Shown one piece after another: positions 17,096 through 24,404 of a stretch of DNA of 43,553 nt. Within the stretch, counting starts at the first letter, position 1. Each line of letters opens with the position of its first letter. The notes beneath the pieces were generated by a model. The model ran no database searches. It was not told the DNA's origin and saw nothing but the letters and a program-made list of their open reading frames with translations. Origin of the DNA: Prevotella bivia DSM 20514. GTDB lineage: Bacteria > Bacteroidota > Bacteroidia > Bacteroidales > Bacteroidaceae. Made by a program: the position numbers and the translations under genes. The stretch spans positions 95,894-139,446 of the forward strand of contig NZ_JH660658.1 in NCBI RefSeq assembly GCF_000262545.1. Direction: 5' to 3'.

Positions 17096-20000
17096 TTATT
17101 TAATTACCTTTATAATATTGCCTAAACGGTCTGTGATGAGTTTCCAACAGACGGACTTTATCATTACTTGTTCATTGTCAATAGAACGTTCCATTTTATT
17201 CTGAGCACTAAACTCTTTTTTATCAACAAGGGAGATTGCCACTCTATGATGTATGAAGAAACATCGTTTACTTGTAGAAGATACCATCTTATAGATTCTA
17301 TTCTTGTCTAATTGAATATTATTGCCAGAGTGTCTTTCCTCTTCTGAAGGGACATATACTAGATCATTAGGAGAAAGATAGAACTTAAGGGGAGTATTGT
17401 TTTCGTTTGTTTCTGGCACAGGGGATAGTTGCTGATTTAGTCTCTCAGCAGCAATGTTTAAAGGAATGGTATCATAATTACGTTTTCCCTCTTTATCTTC
17501 GTAGATGGCAAAATAAAGATTTGTGCCAGCTTGTGCTTCAACAAATTTCTTTGGGTTATTGCCCATTGTTCCTATTGGATATTTAGCCCCTAATGGTTCA
17601 GTAACTCTTACCTTATAAATAGGTTGATGTTTTTTATGATCGTTGTATTCAGAGATATTACTGTTCATTTCTTGAATACCTTCAGGGGTAAAGGCAAGCT
17701 CAGGATTGTTATTCTTTGTTATGAGATAGTTGAGTAATATTTTTTGAATACCAGTATCGCTAATTGAGCGAATTTTCTTTTCGTCAAATGAAGTGTCAAG
17801 CTGTTTTCTTGTTGCCACCATAGGCTCTTTGTCATTGCTCATTTCCCAGATGTCTATTTTATTAACATCTATTCCTTCCCAAACGTTATTTAGTTCTTTG
17901 AAGATATTAAGGATTTGTTTCTTTTGTAGACCTTCGTTTAGGCGTGCTTTGATGTACTTCTTGAGTTTTCTATTACAGATGATATCTACACTATCAATAG
18001 CCTTTGATAATGATACACGTTTAGGACGGCGAAGGTTCACTTTACCAAAGACTGTTTCTTTGTGCATTGGTTTGCGAATAGCCCAAAGTTCATCGCCTTT
18101 TTGGCTTATCATTCCTTTTTTACCATCTGTCTTATAGTGTTCATAGTAGTTGGTTGCTTTATTGATAATACGTACATAGTTTTTGAATGTAACAATAATG
18201 TCTTTTAAGGCATATTGAGTATCTTGCGTAAAAGAGTCCCAAGGTTTTCTAACGCTCCCTCCTTTATCGCATAACTTTTGGCGTAAATCTCTGCGACGTT
18301 CTGTGTCTTGTGCTGTTTCATTGTTAAGATAGCTGATTATGTTACGAGAAGCACATGCAATAACAAGTGCATCCATTGCGTGGTGGCGATGATCAATGCG
18401 CTTTTTACTAAATCCTTGTTGAAGTTGGATTGGCATTGTGGTTTGGAATACTCGCTTGCCCTCTTTGTTTTCCCAATGTCCAAAGTATTCTGATCCTGTT
18501 AGAGCATTCATTCGCTGGAAACGTGGTGAAACAAGATTATTCCAAATGTCGTTAAGTCCCCAATCTTTTTTTAGACGATCGGTGATACCTCCAGTACATG
18601 GAATGACAAACTTAGAGGTAGCTTCCACCTCTTCTTGTCCACGTACAATAGCAGAAAGTAATTGTTTTACCATTTTGCTGATATAGCGGCTATCGTTGAG
18701 TTGTCGATTGATAAACTCTTGAGGAATATCTTCCATTAAAAGTTTGTTGCGTTTGGTTCGATTGTTGGAATAATGCTCATTAACAAACGCTTTGTAGTCC
18801 TCTTCATTATAAATCTCAACATCACCAAGGAGAGTGCAGTGAACTTTTTGTCCACCACATGTTTTGATAAATTCCATGCCAAGCATAGCTTTTTTAAGTG
18901 TGTTAACTTCTGATTCGCAGATAACTTTATTAGAAAGCGAGTCATCGAAATATCTGCTTTGAGGAATAACATGCTCTATTTGGTAAGCAGATGTAAAAAG
19001 CTTTGACAGCGAGATGGCTTTACCAGTATAAGGGGAACGATATTTTTGCTCTAACCATAATTTGTAGCGAGTCAGTTCGTTAGAAGTTGGTTGTGCTGTT
19101 TGAGAGATCTTTAAGATGTCGTTGTAGTCTTTATCCTCTTTTGTTAATCCTTGTAATGCGCCTTCCTCGTATATACGAAGGATCTCTTGTTGCATTGGAG
19201 AGTAGGGGCGTACACCAGTAATGTTATTATCATTTTTAAGTTCTTGTAGAAGCAGCTTAATTCGAATGTTTGTATTTTGATTATGTAAAACATTTTGTGT
19301 GATAGCCTTTCTTTGTTCGGATGTGCTCTTCATTTCACGTCCTAATTCTATATGGATTTCGTCAATATGCCCTATTTCTTTCCATATATCATGCACAGTT
19401 CGTAAGGTTTCTAGCACACATTGCTCTACTATCGGATTGCGCATAGAGTGTTGGCGGAAATCTTTTATGTAAGCCATCATACTTTCGGGATTATCCCAAT
19501 GGATTATCTCTTTGGCTTCAGAATGTCTGCCATATATGATATAGCTAGCTAGCCATAAAGGTAGCCCAGAAAAGTCGGATATCTTGTTGTAGTTATGTTG
19601 TGATTTTTCTAAGCGTTGTAAGACATAATCAGGAAGTTCTCCTTCTATCGTCTTTTCTATTTCTGCTCCTACTTGTTTAATGGCTTCATCTTCACTCCAT
19701 AAATATCCCATTCGCATTAATGAGAGTAGTTTCTTAATAGCCTTTTCGGAATAGGATCCATATTCTTTTTTAAAAGGTTTTATGGTAAGAAAGGCTTCAG
19801 TAAAATCATCGCTCAAGTTGAGTTTGTTTAATGCTTTTTTTGTTTCCTCTTTGCTTTCAATAGAATATAGCAAGTGCCACAAACGATAGGTTCTTTCAGG
19901 GGTTAGCCATTCACTCTTCAGTTCTGTTTTGCTGAGCGCATGAAGAATATCATAGCGTGTTTCATTACAAGGATAAGTCTTATTATCATCATCTATGTAA

Positions 20001-21553
20001 TTCCAGCGAACAGGGTATTCTGCACCATTGATAGTTTTTACCTTCTTTATTTTGAAATATTCTTTTAAAAGTACAGATTGCTTAATATCTTTTCTGTTGT
20101 TGAGATATGTAAATAGGTTGGCATAATCGTCGGTAGTAACGAGATGTTCACTAGTAACATCTTTATCGTCAGACTTTCTATAAAGTCGTAAATTAGAAAC
20201 GAATTGCCATAATCGAAACTCCTGAAAGAAAGGATTTGATTTTGCTATACATTTTATGGACTTGACTTTTATATCACCAGATTTCTTATCAACATACTTA
20301 TAATTTTCGTAAGGGCAATTATCAATGAGTGATTTCTTTATTTTAAGTGGGCGTTGGTAAAATAGAATGTCGTTGAGCAATAGATGGATTATCCCTTTCT
20401 TAAGCAATACTTCTTGATGTGCAATATTTCTTTTATAAAGTTCTTTTGCACATTCAGTAAGTAATGACTCACTACTTAATTCATGATGAAATTCTTTCTG
20501 CTTTTCTAAGATAGCTTTTAGCTCATCTTTGTAATATTTACGTTCAATAGTGCGGATAAAGTTTCCTCTAATCTTTGCGCTCGGTTCTTCCAATATATGG
20601 TTGTATATGAATTGCCCTACAGTTTGCCCAGAATTTTCCAAAAGTGATTCTGTGCGCTTTTTAATTAAAGTCCAATCGCCTTCGCTAGGGGCACGGAACG
20701 ATCGTTTTATATTTCCATCTTTGTCTTTTTTGGGGTTACCATCGGCATCTAAATCTGTAGTTACTATAAATGATTTTACCTTGCCTAACCAATCATTTAA
20801 AGGGTTCTTACTCGATCGACGGTAGATCCAACCATTTTCAAGATGTATATTATACCAAATATCGTTACCTTTCTTCTCTCCTGTAGCTTCTACACCTATA
20901 ACTTTCAACTCGAGGTACTCTTTTTTGTTCGCTTCACTATCTCTATCTTCTTCTCCTCGTAGCTGATAATAGCCACGTTTTTGGTTAAAGTTTAAGAGAA
21001 TCCAAGCTAGTTCTTCCTTAGTTATTGCCTTGTAGAGAGCCTTTTTGCGTAGATAATATATGGTCCAGTCTAATGGGATTTTCTTTCCATTAGCCAATAA
21101 CTCAGGGTGCTTTTCAGAAAATTCAGAAAGCATATCATGGAAAGAATCCATAAAAAGAAATCGCATTTTACCGTTATTATCTTTGCACCAAGCTAATTTG
21201 GGTTCGGCATGATTGATAAATTTACCATAGGTCTTATTGTCGTTTCTATCCCAACCTATAGCTTTTTCATAGTGCTTTGGCAGAAATCCAAGTAGGTGTA
21301 AAATCCTATGTAAGCGTTCACGTCTGAGTAGAGTTCGTTCTCTTAAGCGGCGAGCTCCTCGAAAACTTGTTCGCTCAGAAGTTTGTGATAGAGTAACTCC
21401 TTTGGAAAAATTACTCAATACGTCTTGCGACATAGGTATTATTCTACTTCCTAGCTTTATACTGTCTTTTATGTATTTGCCATTGTCATCAATAGATATT
21501 TTAGCCCATCCTATGCTATTAGTTCCAAGGTCAAGTCCAAGAATATTCTTCAT
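17096..21553 (-). CDS. cas9: CRISPR-associated endonuclease Cas9 (type II-C, 1485 residues)
   Basis: RNA-guided DNA endonuclease acting with tracrRNA and crRNA. Visible parts in order: RuvC-I NILGLDLGTNSIGWAKI (Asp8); Arg-rich bridge helix about 64-84 (FRGARRLRERTLLRRERLHR); a recognition lobe to about 720; RuvC-II IDEIHIELGREMKS (Glu736); HNH domain YQIEHVIPQSRYFDDSLSNK (His861, Asn875); RuvC-III KRIDHRHHAMDALVIACA (His1058, Asp1061). A long C-terminal region, about 1150-1485, should hold the wedge and PAM-interacting domains. All nuclease residues are present, so it should be active. It is large for II-C but within the Bacteroidetes group of about 1400-1500. The PAM cannot be read from the sequence. 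The start ATG lies 17 bp from the divergent tracrRNA -33 box. Confidence 0.98.
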   Translation of the reverse strand: MKNILGLDLGTNSIGWAKISIDDNGKYIKDSIKLGSRIIPMSQDVLSNFSKGVTLSQTSERTSFRGARRLRERTLLRRERLHRILHLLGFLPKHYEKAIGWDRNDNKTYGKFINHAEPKLAWCKDNNGKMRFLFMDSFHDMLSEFSEKHPELLANGKKIPLDWTIYYLRKKALYKAITKEELAWILLNFNQKRGYYQLRGEEDRDSEANKKEYLELKVIGVEATGEKKGNDIWYNIHLENGWIYRRSSKNPLNDWLGKVKSFIVTTDLDADGNPKKDKDGNIKRSFRAPSEGDWTLIKKRTESLLENSGQTVGQFIYNHILEEPSAKIRGNFIRTIERKYYKDELKAILEKQKEFHHELSSESLLTECAKELYKRNIAHQEVLLKKGIIHLLLNDILFYQRPLKIKKSLIDNCPYENYKYVDKKSGDIKVKSIKCIAKSNPFFQEFRLWQFVSNLRLYRKSDDKDVTSEHLVTTDDYANLFTYLNNRKDIKQSVLLKEYFKIKKVKTINGAEYPVRWNYIDDDNKTYPCNETRYDILHALSKTELKSEWLTPERTYRLWHLLYSIESKEETKKALNKLNLSDDFTEAFLTIKPFKKEYGSYSEKAIKKLLSLMRMGYLWSEDEAIKQVGAEIEKTIEGELPDYVLQRLEKSQHNYNKISDFSGLPLWLASYIIYGRHSEAKEIIHWDNPESMMAYIKDFRQHSMRNPIVEQCVLETLRTVHDIWKEIGHIDEIHIELGREMKSTSEQRKAITQNVLHNQNTNIRIKLLLQELKNDNNITGVRPYSPMQQEILRIYEEGALQGLTKEDKDYNDILKISQTAQPTSNELTRYKLWLEQKYRSPYTGKAISLSKLFTSAYQIEHVIPQSRYFDDSLSNKVICESEVNTLKKAMLGMEFIKTCGGQKVHCTLLGDVEIYNEEDYKAFVNEHYSNNRTKRNKLLMEDIPQEFINRQLNDSRYISKMVKQLLSAIVRGQEEVEATSKFVIPCTGGITDRLKKDWGLNDIWNNLVSPRFQRMNALTGSEYFGHWENKEGKRVFQTTMPIQLQQGFSKKRIDHRHHAMDALVIACASRNIISYLNNETAQDTERRRDLRQKLCDKGGSVRKPWDSFTQDTQYALKDIIVTFKNYVRIINKATNYYEHYKTDGKKGMISQKGDELWAIRKPMHKETVFGKVNLRRPKRVSLSKAIDSVDIICNRKLKKYIKARLNEGLQKKQILNIFKELNNVWEGIDVNKIDIWEMSNDKEPMVATRKQLDTSFDEKKIRSISDTGIQKILLNYLITKNNNPELAFTPEGIQEMNSNISEYNDHKKHQPIYKVRVTEPLGAKYPIGTMGNNPKKFVEAQAGTNLYFAIYEDKEGKRNYDTIPLNIAAERLNQQLSPVPETNENNTPLKFYLSPNDLVYVPSEEERHSGNNIQLDKNRIYKMVSSTSKRCFFIHHRVAISLVDKKEFSAQNKMERSIDNEQVMIKSVCWKLITDRLGNIIKVIK

Positions 21554-21570
21554 AAGTTTTACGTTATTTA

Positions 21571-21602
21571 TTTGGTAATATAATTTTTAAAGTTTATATT
21601 TG
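21571..21602 (+). promoter_or_regulatory. Consensus promoter of tracrRNA
   Basis: TTTG (21571-21574), 20 bases and TATATTTG (21595-21602) match the Bacteroidetes -33/-7 consensus exactly. It lies inside the cas9 leader on the opposite strand. Confidence 0.85.
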
Positions 21603-21606
21603 CAGA

Positions 21607-21686
21607 AAATTTTCAAGCAAATCACAATAAGGATTATTCCGTTGTGAAAACATCTAGGGTGGGACTAATAATCTCGCCCTCTTTTT
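21607..21686 (+). ncRNA. tracrRNA
   Basis: The 5' part (21607-21627) is the exact complement of CRISPR repeat positions 2-22. It is followed by a nexus-like hairpin (CACAA, GGATTATTCC, TTGTG) and a terminal hairpin GGGTGGGA...TCTCGCCC (21657-21679), then CTTTTT. The predicted start is about 5 bases after the -7 box, so the transcript begins almost at the anti-repeat and is about 80 nt long. It pairs with pre-crRNA for Cas9 loading and RNase III processing. It is divergent from cas9, and the DNA opposite the anti-repeat is a half-copy of the CRISPR repeat. Confidence 0.93.
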
Positions 21687-21980
21687 ATGGAAATCTTTAT
21701 GCTAAAAAAGTTTCCCATAGAAGTCTATATTTTCACAAAAATATGAATAATTTTCATATAAATCATATATAATCCGCAAAAAACAAATTGAAACGTTTAA
21801 TATTAGCCTTTATAATTTATTTTAAGAAAGATTTTCGAACACTAAGACCTTATTTGGGACTTAAACAAAACGAACTCTTTAAGAAGTCTACATAGAACTA
21901 ATACTTGAAATTATTTTACTGCTAATAAAGTAGGTGATTTTTGACCTATTGAGACAAAGTACTAAAAAATATTCTGCAAA
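21687..21980. other. AT-rich intergenic region between tracrRNA and a small ORF
   Basis: No gene is seen. The DNA is very AT-rich with a small inverted repeat (AGTAGGT...ACCTATT near 21930-21950). If cas9 is not transcribed from inside 21554-21606, its promoter must lie here on the minus strand. I found no exact TAnnTTTG on that strand. Confidence 0.4.
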
Positions 21981-22157
21981 ATGAGCTATACGCCAAATAT
22001 TCCTTATTGCTTATTAGAGAAAGTTGAAGCAATAAAAGAGGGTAAAATACCCAACTCGGTCAAGGTATTTAGTGAGTCAAAAATAAAAGGTATTGCTGGA
22101 TCAAAGATACTTGCCCCAATGGGTCAAATTAGTGCGGCTTTTCCTATTTTGGATTGA
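21981..22157 (+). CDS. Small hypothetical protein (58 codons)
   Basis: The frame starts ATG AGC TAT ACG and encodes MSYTPNIPYCLLEKVEAIKE, continuing GKIPNSVKVFSESKIKGIAG and ending PMGQISAAFPILD. Composition is protein-like, with no signal peptide or membrane segment. It lies 55 bp before the LuxR-type regulator on the same strand, but a -7 match for the regulator lies between them (22168), so they may be separate units. I recognise no family; it could be a relic of a longer gene. Confidence 0.4.
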   Translation: MSYTPNIPYCLLEKVEAIKEGKIPNSVKVFSESKIKGIAGSKILAPMGQISAAFPILD

Positions 22158-22167
22158 ATGTTTTTCT

Positions 22168-22175
22168 TACTTTTG
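22168..22175 (+). promoter_or_regulatory. -7 element of the LuxR-type regulator
   Basis: TACTTTTG is an exact -7 match 37 bp before the start codon. The nearest TTTG (22148-22151) is 16 bp upstream, shorter than the usual 19-21 bp. Confidence 0.5.
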
Positions 22176-22212
22176 TACCGCAAGAGGTAGTTTTATTTTA
22201 TAATTTTGTTGT

Positions 22213-22857
22213 ATGGTAAAAATAATATTAGCAGATAATCAGGATATAACACGGGCAGGAATGATGTATGTTTTTTCTAAAATGGAACATATAGAATGTT
22301 TGCTTGCAACGAACAAAATGGAACTTATTGAGCAGTTAAAAACTAATCCCACAAGCATCGTTATTGTAGATTATCCACTTTTCGATTTTGCGAGTGCTAA
22401 CGATATACGAATACTTGGTTTACGTTTTCCAGAGTCGTTCTTTATTCTTTGGAGTGAAGACTTGGGTGTGAGTTTTGTAAAAGAAGTAATGAATATGAGT
22501 TATCGTATTAGTGTGCTTCTCAAGGAAGCAAAACTCACAGAGATAGAACAATGTATTAGTTATGCCAAAGAAGGGCGTCGTTTTCTTTGTCAGCATATCA
22601 CGGAAATGTTGCTAGAACCAGCTTCTTCTCTTTCCTTTGAGCGCTTTAAGCTCACCAAAACAGAAACCGAAATTCTCATTGATATAGCCTTGGGAATGAC
22701 AACAAAAGAAATAGCTGAAAAGCGTTTTTCTTCTTTCCATACAGTTAATACGCATCGTAAAAATATCTTCCGAAAACTTAGTGTCAATAATGCCAATGAA
22801 GCTACGCGCTATGCACTTCGATCAGGCTTAATTAATCCTGCCGAATATTCTATTTAG
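22213..22857 (+). CDS. LuxR/NarL-type response regulator (orphan)
   Basis: The 214-residue protein has an N-terminal receiver-like domain (about 1-115: MVKIILADNQDITRAGMMYV, IVIVDYPLFDF with the presumed phospho-acceptor Asp, LLKEAKL with the conserved Lys). A C-terminal LuxR helix-turn-helix follows (about 145-205: LTKTETEILIDIALGMTTKE, HTVNTHRKNIFRKLSVNNAN). Acidic residues of the receiver pocket appear reduced (ADNQD instead of the usual DDH/DDD), so phosphorylation is uncertain. No histidine kinase gene is nearby. It lies just outside the CRISPR-Cas region; regulation of that region is possible but unsupported. Confidence 0.88.
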   Translation: MVKIILADNQDITRAGMMYVFSKMEHIECLLATNKMELIEQLKTNPTSIVIVDYPLFDFASANDIRILGLRFPESFFILWSEDLGVSFVKEVMNMSYRISVLLKEAKLTEIEQCISYAKEGRRFLCQHITEMLLEPASSLSFERFKLTKTETEILIDIALGMTTKEIAEKRFSSFHTVNTHRKNIFRKLSVNNANEATRYALRSGLINPAEYSI

Positions 22858-23172
22858 GATATACTTCTATGATAAGGATATGTGTTTTATATGGAGGTAA
22901 TAATTTCCAGTTTTATAGGTAAACGTTTATCTGTTTTTCATGAAAAGCTAACCTTTCATATAGCTTTCCCTTATCTTTTATGTTTTAAAAACTCATTTTT
23001 TATGCTCATTTTTAATTTATTTTTAGCTTAAAAATAAATTAAAAACAAATCAAAAATAAATTATTTTTAGTAGTAAAACATCATCTTTTGCCAGACGAAA
23101 CATCTTCTTTCCTCGTCTTAAAGATTAGCTTTGTGTCTTAAAAAGGTAATATTTTAGTGGACCTAGGCTTAT
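22858..23172. repeat. AT-only hairpin and repeats downstream of the regulator
   Basis: TTTTTAATTTATTTTT (23009-23024) and AAAAATAAATTAAAAA (23030-23045) form a perfect 16-bp inverted repeat with a 5-base loop. AAAAATAAATT recurs at 23052-23062, where it is followed by ATTTTT. No gene is seen here. The hairpin may act as a terminator of the regulator or as a protein-binding AT tract. Confidence 0.6.
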
Positions 23173-23176
23173 TATC

Positions 23177-23250
23177 TTTGTTTATTAGCGTGCTTTTTCC
23201 TACTTTTGTAAAGAATGTTTGAGGATTTATCCCTTACATTTATATTTTTG
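23177..23250 (+). promoter_or_regulatory. Two tandem consensus promoters
   Basis: The first is TTTG (23177-23180), 20 bases, TACTTTTG (23201-23208). The second is TTTG (23218-23221), 21 bases, TATTTTTG (23243-23250). Both read toward 23256-23565, where no complete gene is seen. TATCTTTG at 23173-23180 is a further -7-like match. Confidence 0.65.
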
Positions 23251-23255
23251 CGGAA

Positions 23256-23570
23256 ATAATAACATGCGTTTGCTGTTTATTCTATAAACGTTCTAGAAAC
23301 TTGGTCGTAGAAAGAACAATATAGAAAGAATAAGTTGTAAGCGCCTGCGCAATATGCGTGGGCGTGGCTTACCGATGCTAAACGTTATTTCTCTAAAAGT
23401 GGTTGTGCTGCAATGGGGTTGGGAGATAAATACTTAAAGGGGAGTGCCATAAGGCAAGAAATACTAGATTAGAAAATTGCCAAATGCTGTGCCAAACCTG
23501 CAATCGTGAGAAAGGCGGTAAATAAGAAGAAAGCAGTGCTATTGGTCAAAAATAGCACTGCTTTTTCTTT
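23256..23570 (+). ncRNA. Possible small RNA or decayed gene with its own promoters and terminator
   Basis: This segment lies between tandem promoters and a strong plus-strand terminator (23530-23570). Its middle (about 23337-23510) is richer in GC than the flanks. It has one open frame of 45 codons without a start codon (APAQYAWAWLTDAKRYFSKS, ending AIRQEILD), a TAG, then a continued frame (KIAKCCAKPAIVRKAVNKKK). This looks like the tail of a lost gene interrupted by one stop. I cannot name the protein. A structured non-coding RNA is the alternative. Confidence 0.35.
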
Positions 23571-23573
23571 TTA
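23530..23573. terminator. Terminator between the 23.3-kb transcript and the nitroreductase gene
   Basis: AAAGCAGTGCTATT and AATAGCACTGCTTT form a perfect 14-bp stem with a 7-base loop. The plus-strand tail (TTTTTCTTTTTAT) is more U-rich than the minus-strand tail, favouring plus-strand transcripts, though it also ends the convergent nitroreductase gene. Confidence 0.8.
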
Positions 23574-24308
23574 TAAAAAGCCCTGTTGCTTTAAAGCCTC
23601 AAGTGTTGTTTTTGATAAAGCTTCATTATCGCGCTTTGTGTAGCGTAGGTCGGTGAATACTTGTGCTAACGTTTCTTTGTTATTGATTTCTACAAAGTGT
23701 TTGTTTTCGGGAGTATTCTCTTTTTCATGATAGAAACAATCGATAAGCGCAGCGGAGTAGTCGGTATAGGTTTCCTCGTGGATAATACTCTCAAGGGGTA
23801 ACCGCTCGCATTGTGCAGGATCTTCGTCTGGATAGCCAAGGGTAATGGTGGCAATAGGGAATACAAGGTGTGGAAGCTGAAGCGTATCAATAATAGATTG
23901 TGGTTGGTAAATAGTAGTGCCAAGAAAGCAAGTACCTAGTCCTTCAGCTTCGGCTAGGTTGCAGAATGTTTGGCAATAAAGCAGGGCATCGGTGGCTGCA
24001 TTTAGGAAAGACAAAAAGTTGTCGTAACCAGGTGTAGCCTTACGATTTAAAGCCCATTGGGTAGTACGATTAAAGTCGGCACAAAAGGTAAGAACCACTG
24101 GAGCCTCGGTAACCATGGGCTGATTAAAATGAGAGGGGGCTAGTAATGCTTTCTTTTCTGCATCGCGCGTAATGACAACAGAGTAAAGTTGCAAATTGCC
24201 CATAGTGGGCGTACGCATGGCTTCACTCAATAACTTCTTCAATATTGCAGTAGAAACTTCTCTATTCGAGTACTTTCTAATTGTTTTTCGCTCGTTGATT
24301 GTTTTCAT
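23571..24308 (-). CDS. Nitroreductase family FMN-dependent oxidoreductase
   Basis: The 245-residue protein starts MKTINERKTIRKYSNREVST, the FMN-phosphate-binding beginning of the nitroreductase fold. MRTPTMGNLQLYSVVI and GLGTCFLGTTIYQPQSIIDT, the flavin-contact segments of the NfsA/FRP-like subgroup, follow. Such enzymes use NAD(P)H to reduce nitro compounds, quinones or flavins; the substrate here is unknown. It is monocistronic and divergent from nrdJ. A -7 match TATCTTTG (24336-24329, minus) lies 20 bp upstream of the start. Confidence 0.9.
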   Translation of the reverse strand: MKTINERKTIRKYSNREVSTAILKKLLSEAMRTPTMGNLQLYSVVITRDAEKKALLAPSHFNQPMVTEAPVVLTFCADFNRTTQWALNRKATPGYDNFLSFLNAATDALLYCQTFCNLAEAEGLGTCFLGTTIYQPQSIIDTLQLPHLVFPIATITLGYPDEDPAQCERLPLESIIHEETYTDYSAALIDCFYHEKENTPENKHFVEINNKETLAQVFTDLRYTKRDNEALSKTTLEALKQQGFL

Positions 24309-24328
24309 TTTTGGAAATTTTAATAGTG

Positions 24329-24336
24329 CAAAGATA
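24329..24336 (-). promoter_or_regulatory. -7 element of the nitroreductase gene
   Basis: TATCTTTG on the minus strand is an exact -7 match; no clear -33 TTTG is seen at the usual distance. Confidence 0.5.
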
Positions 24337-24404
24337 AATAAAAGTTTTCTGTTTTGGATAACTATTCGTAACTTCGCAGAGATTAAAAAAAGTAAAAACC
24401 AATA

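Noticed and set aside
24309..24404. Cobalamin riboswitch before nrdJ
   Set aside because: The gap is only 96 bp, shared with a divergent promoter, and shows no B12-box-like sequence.
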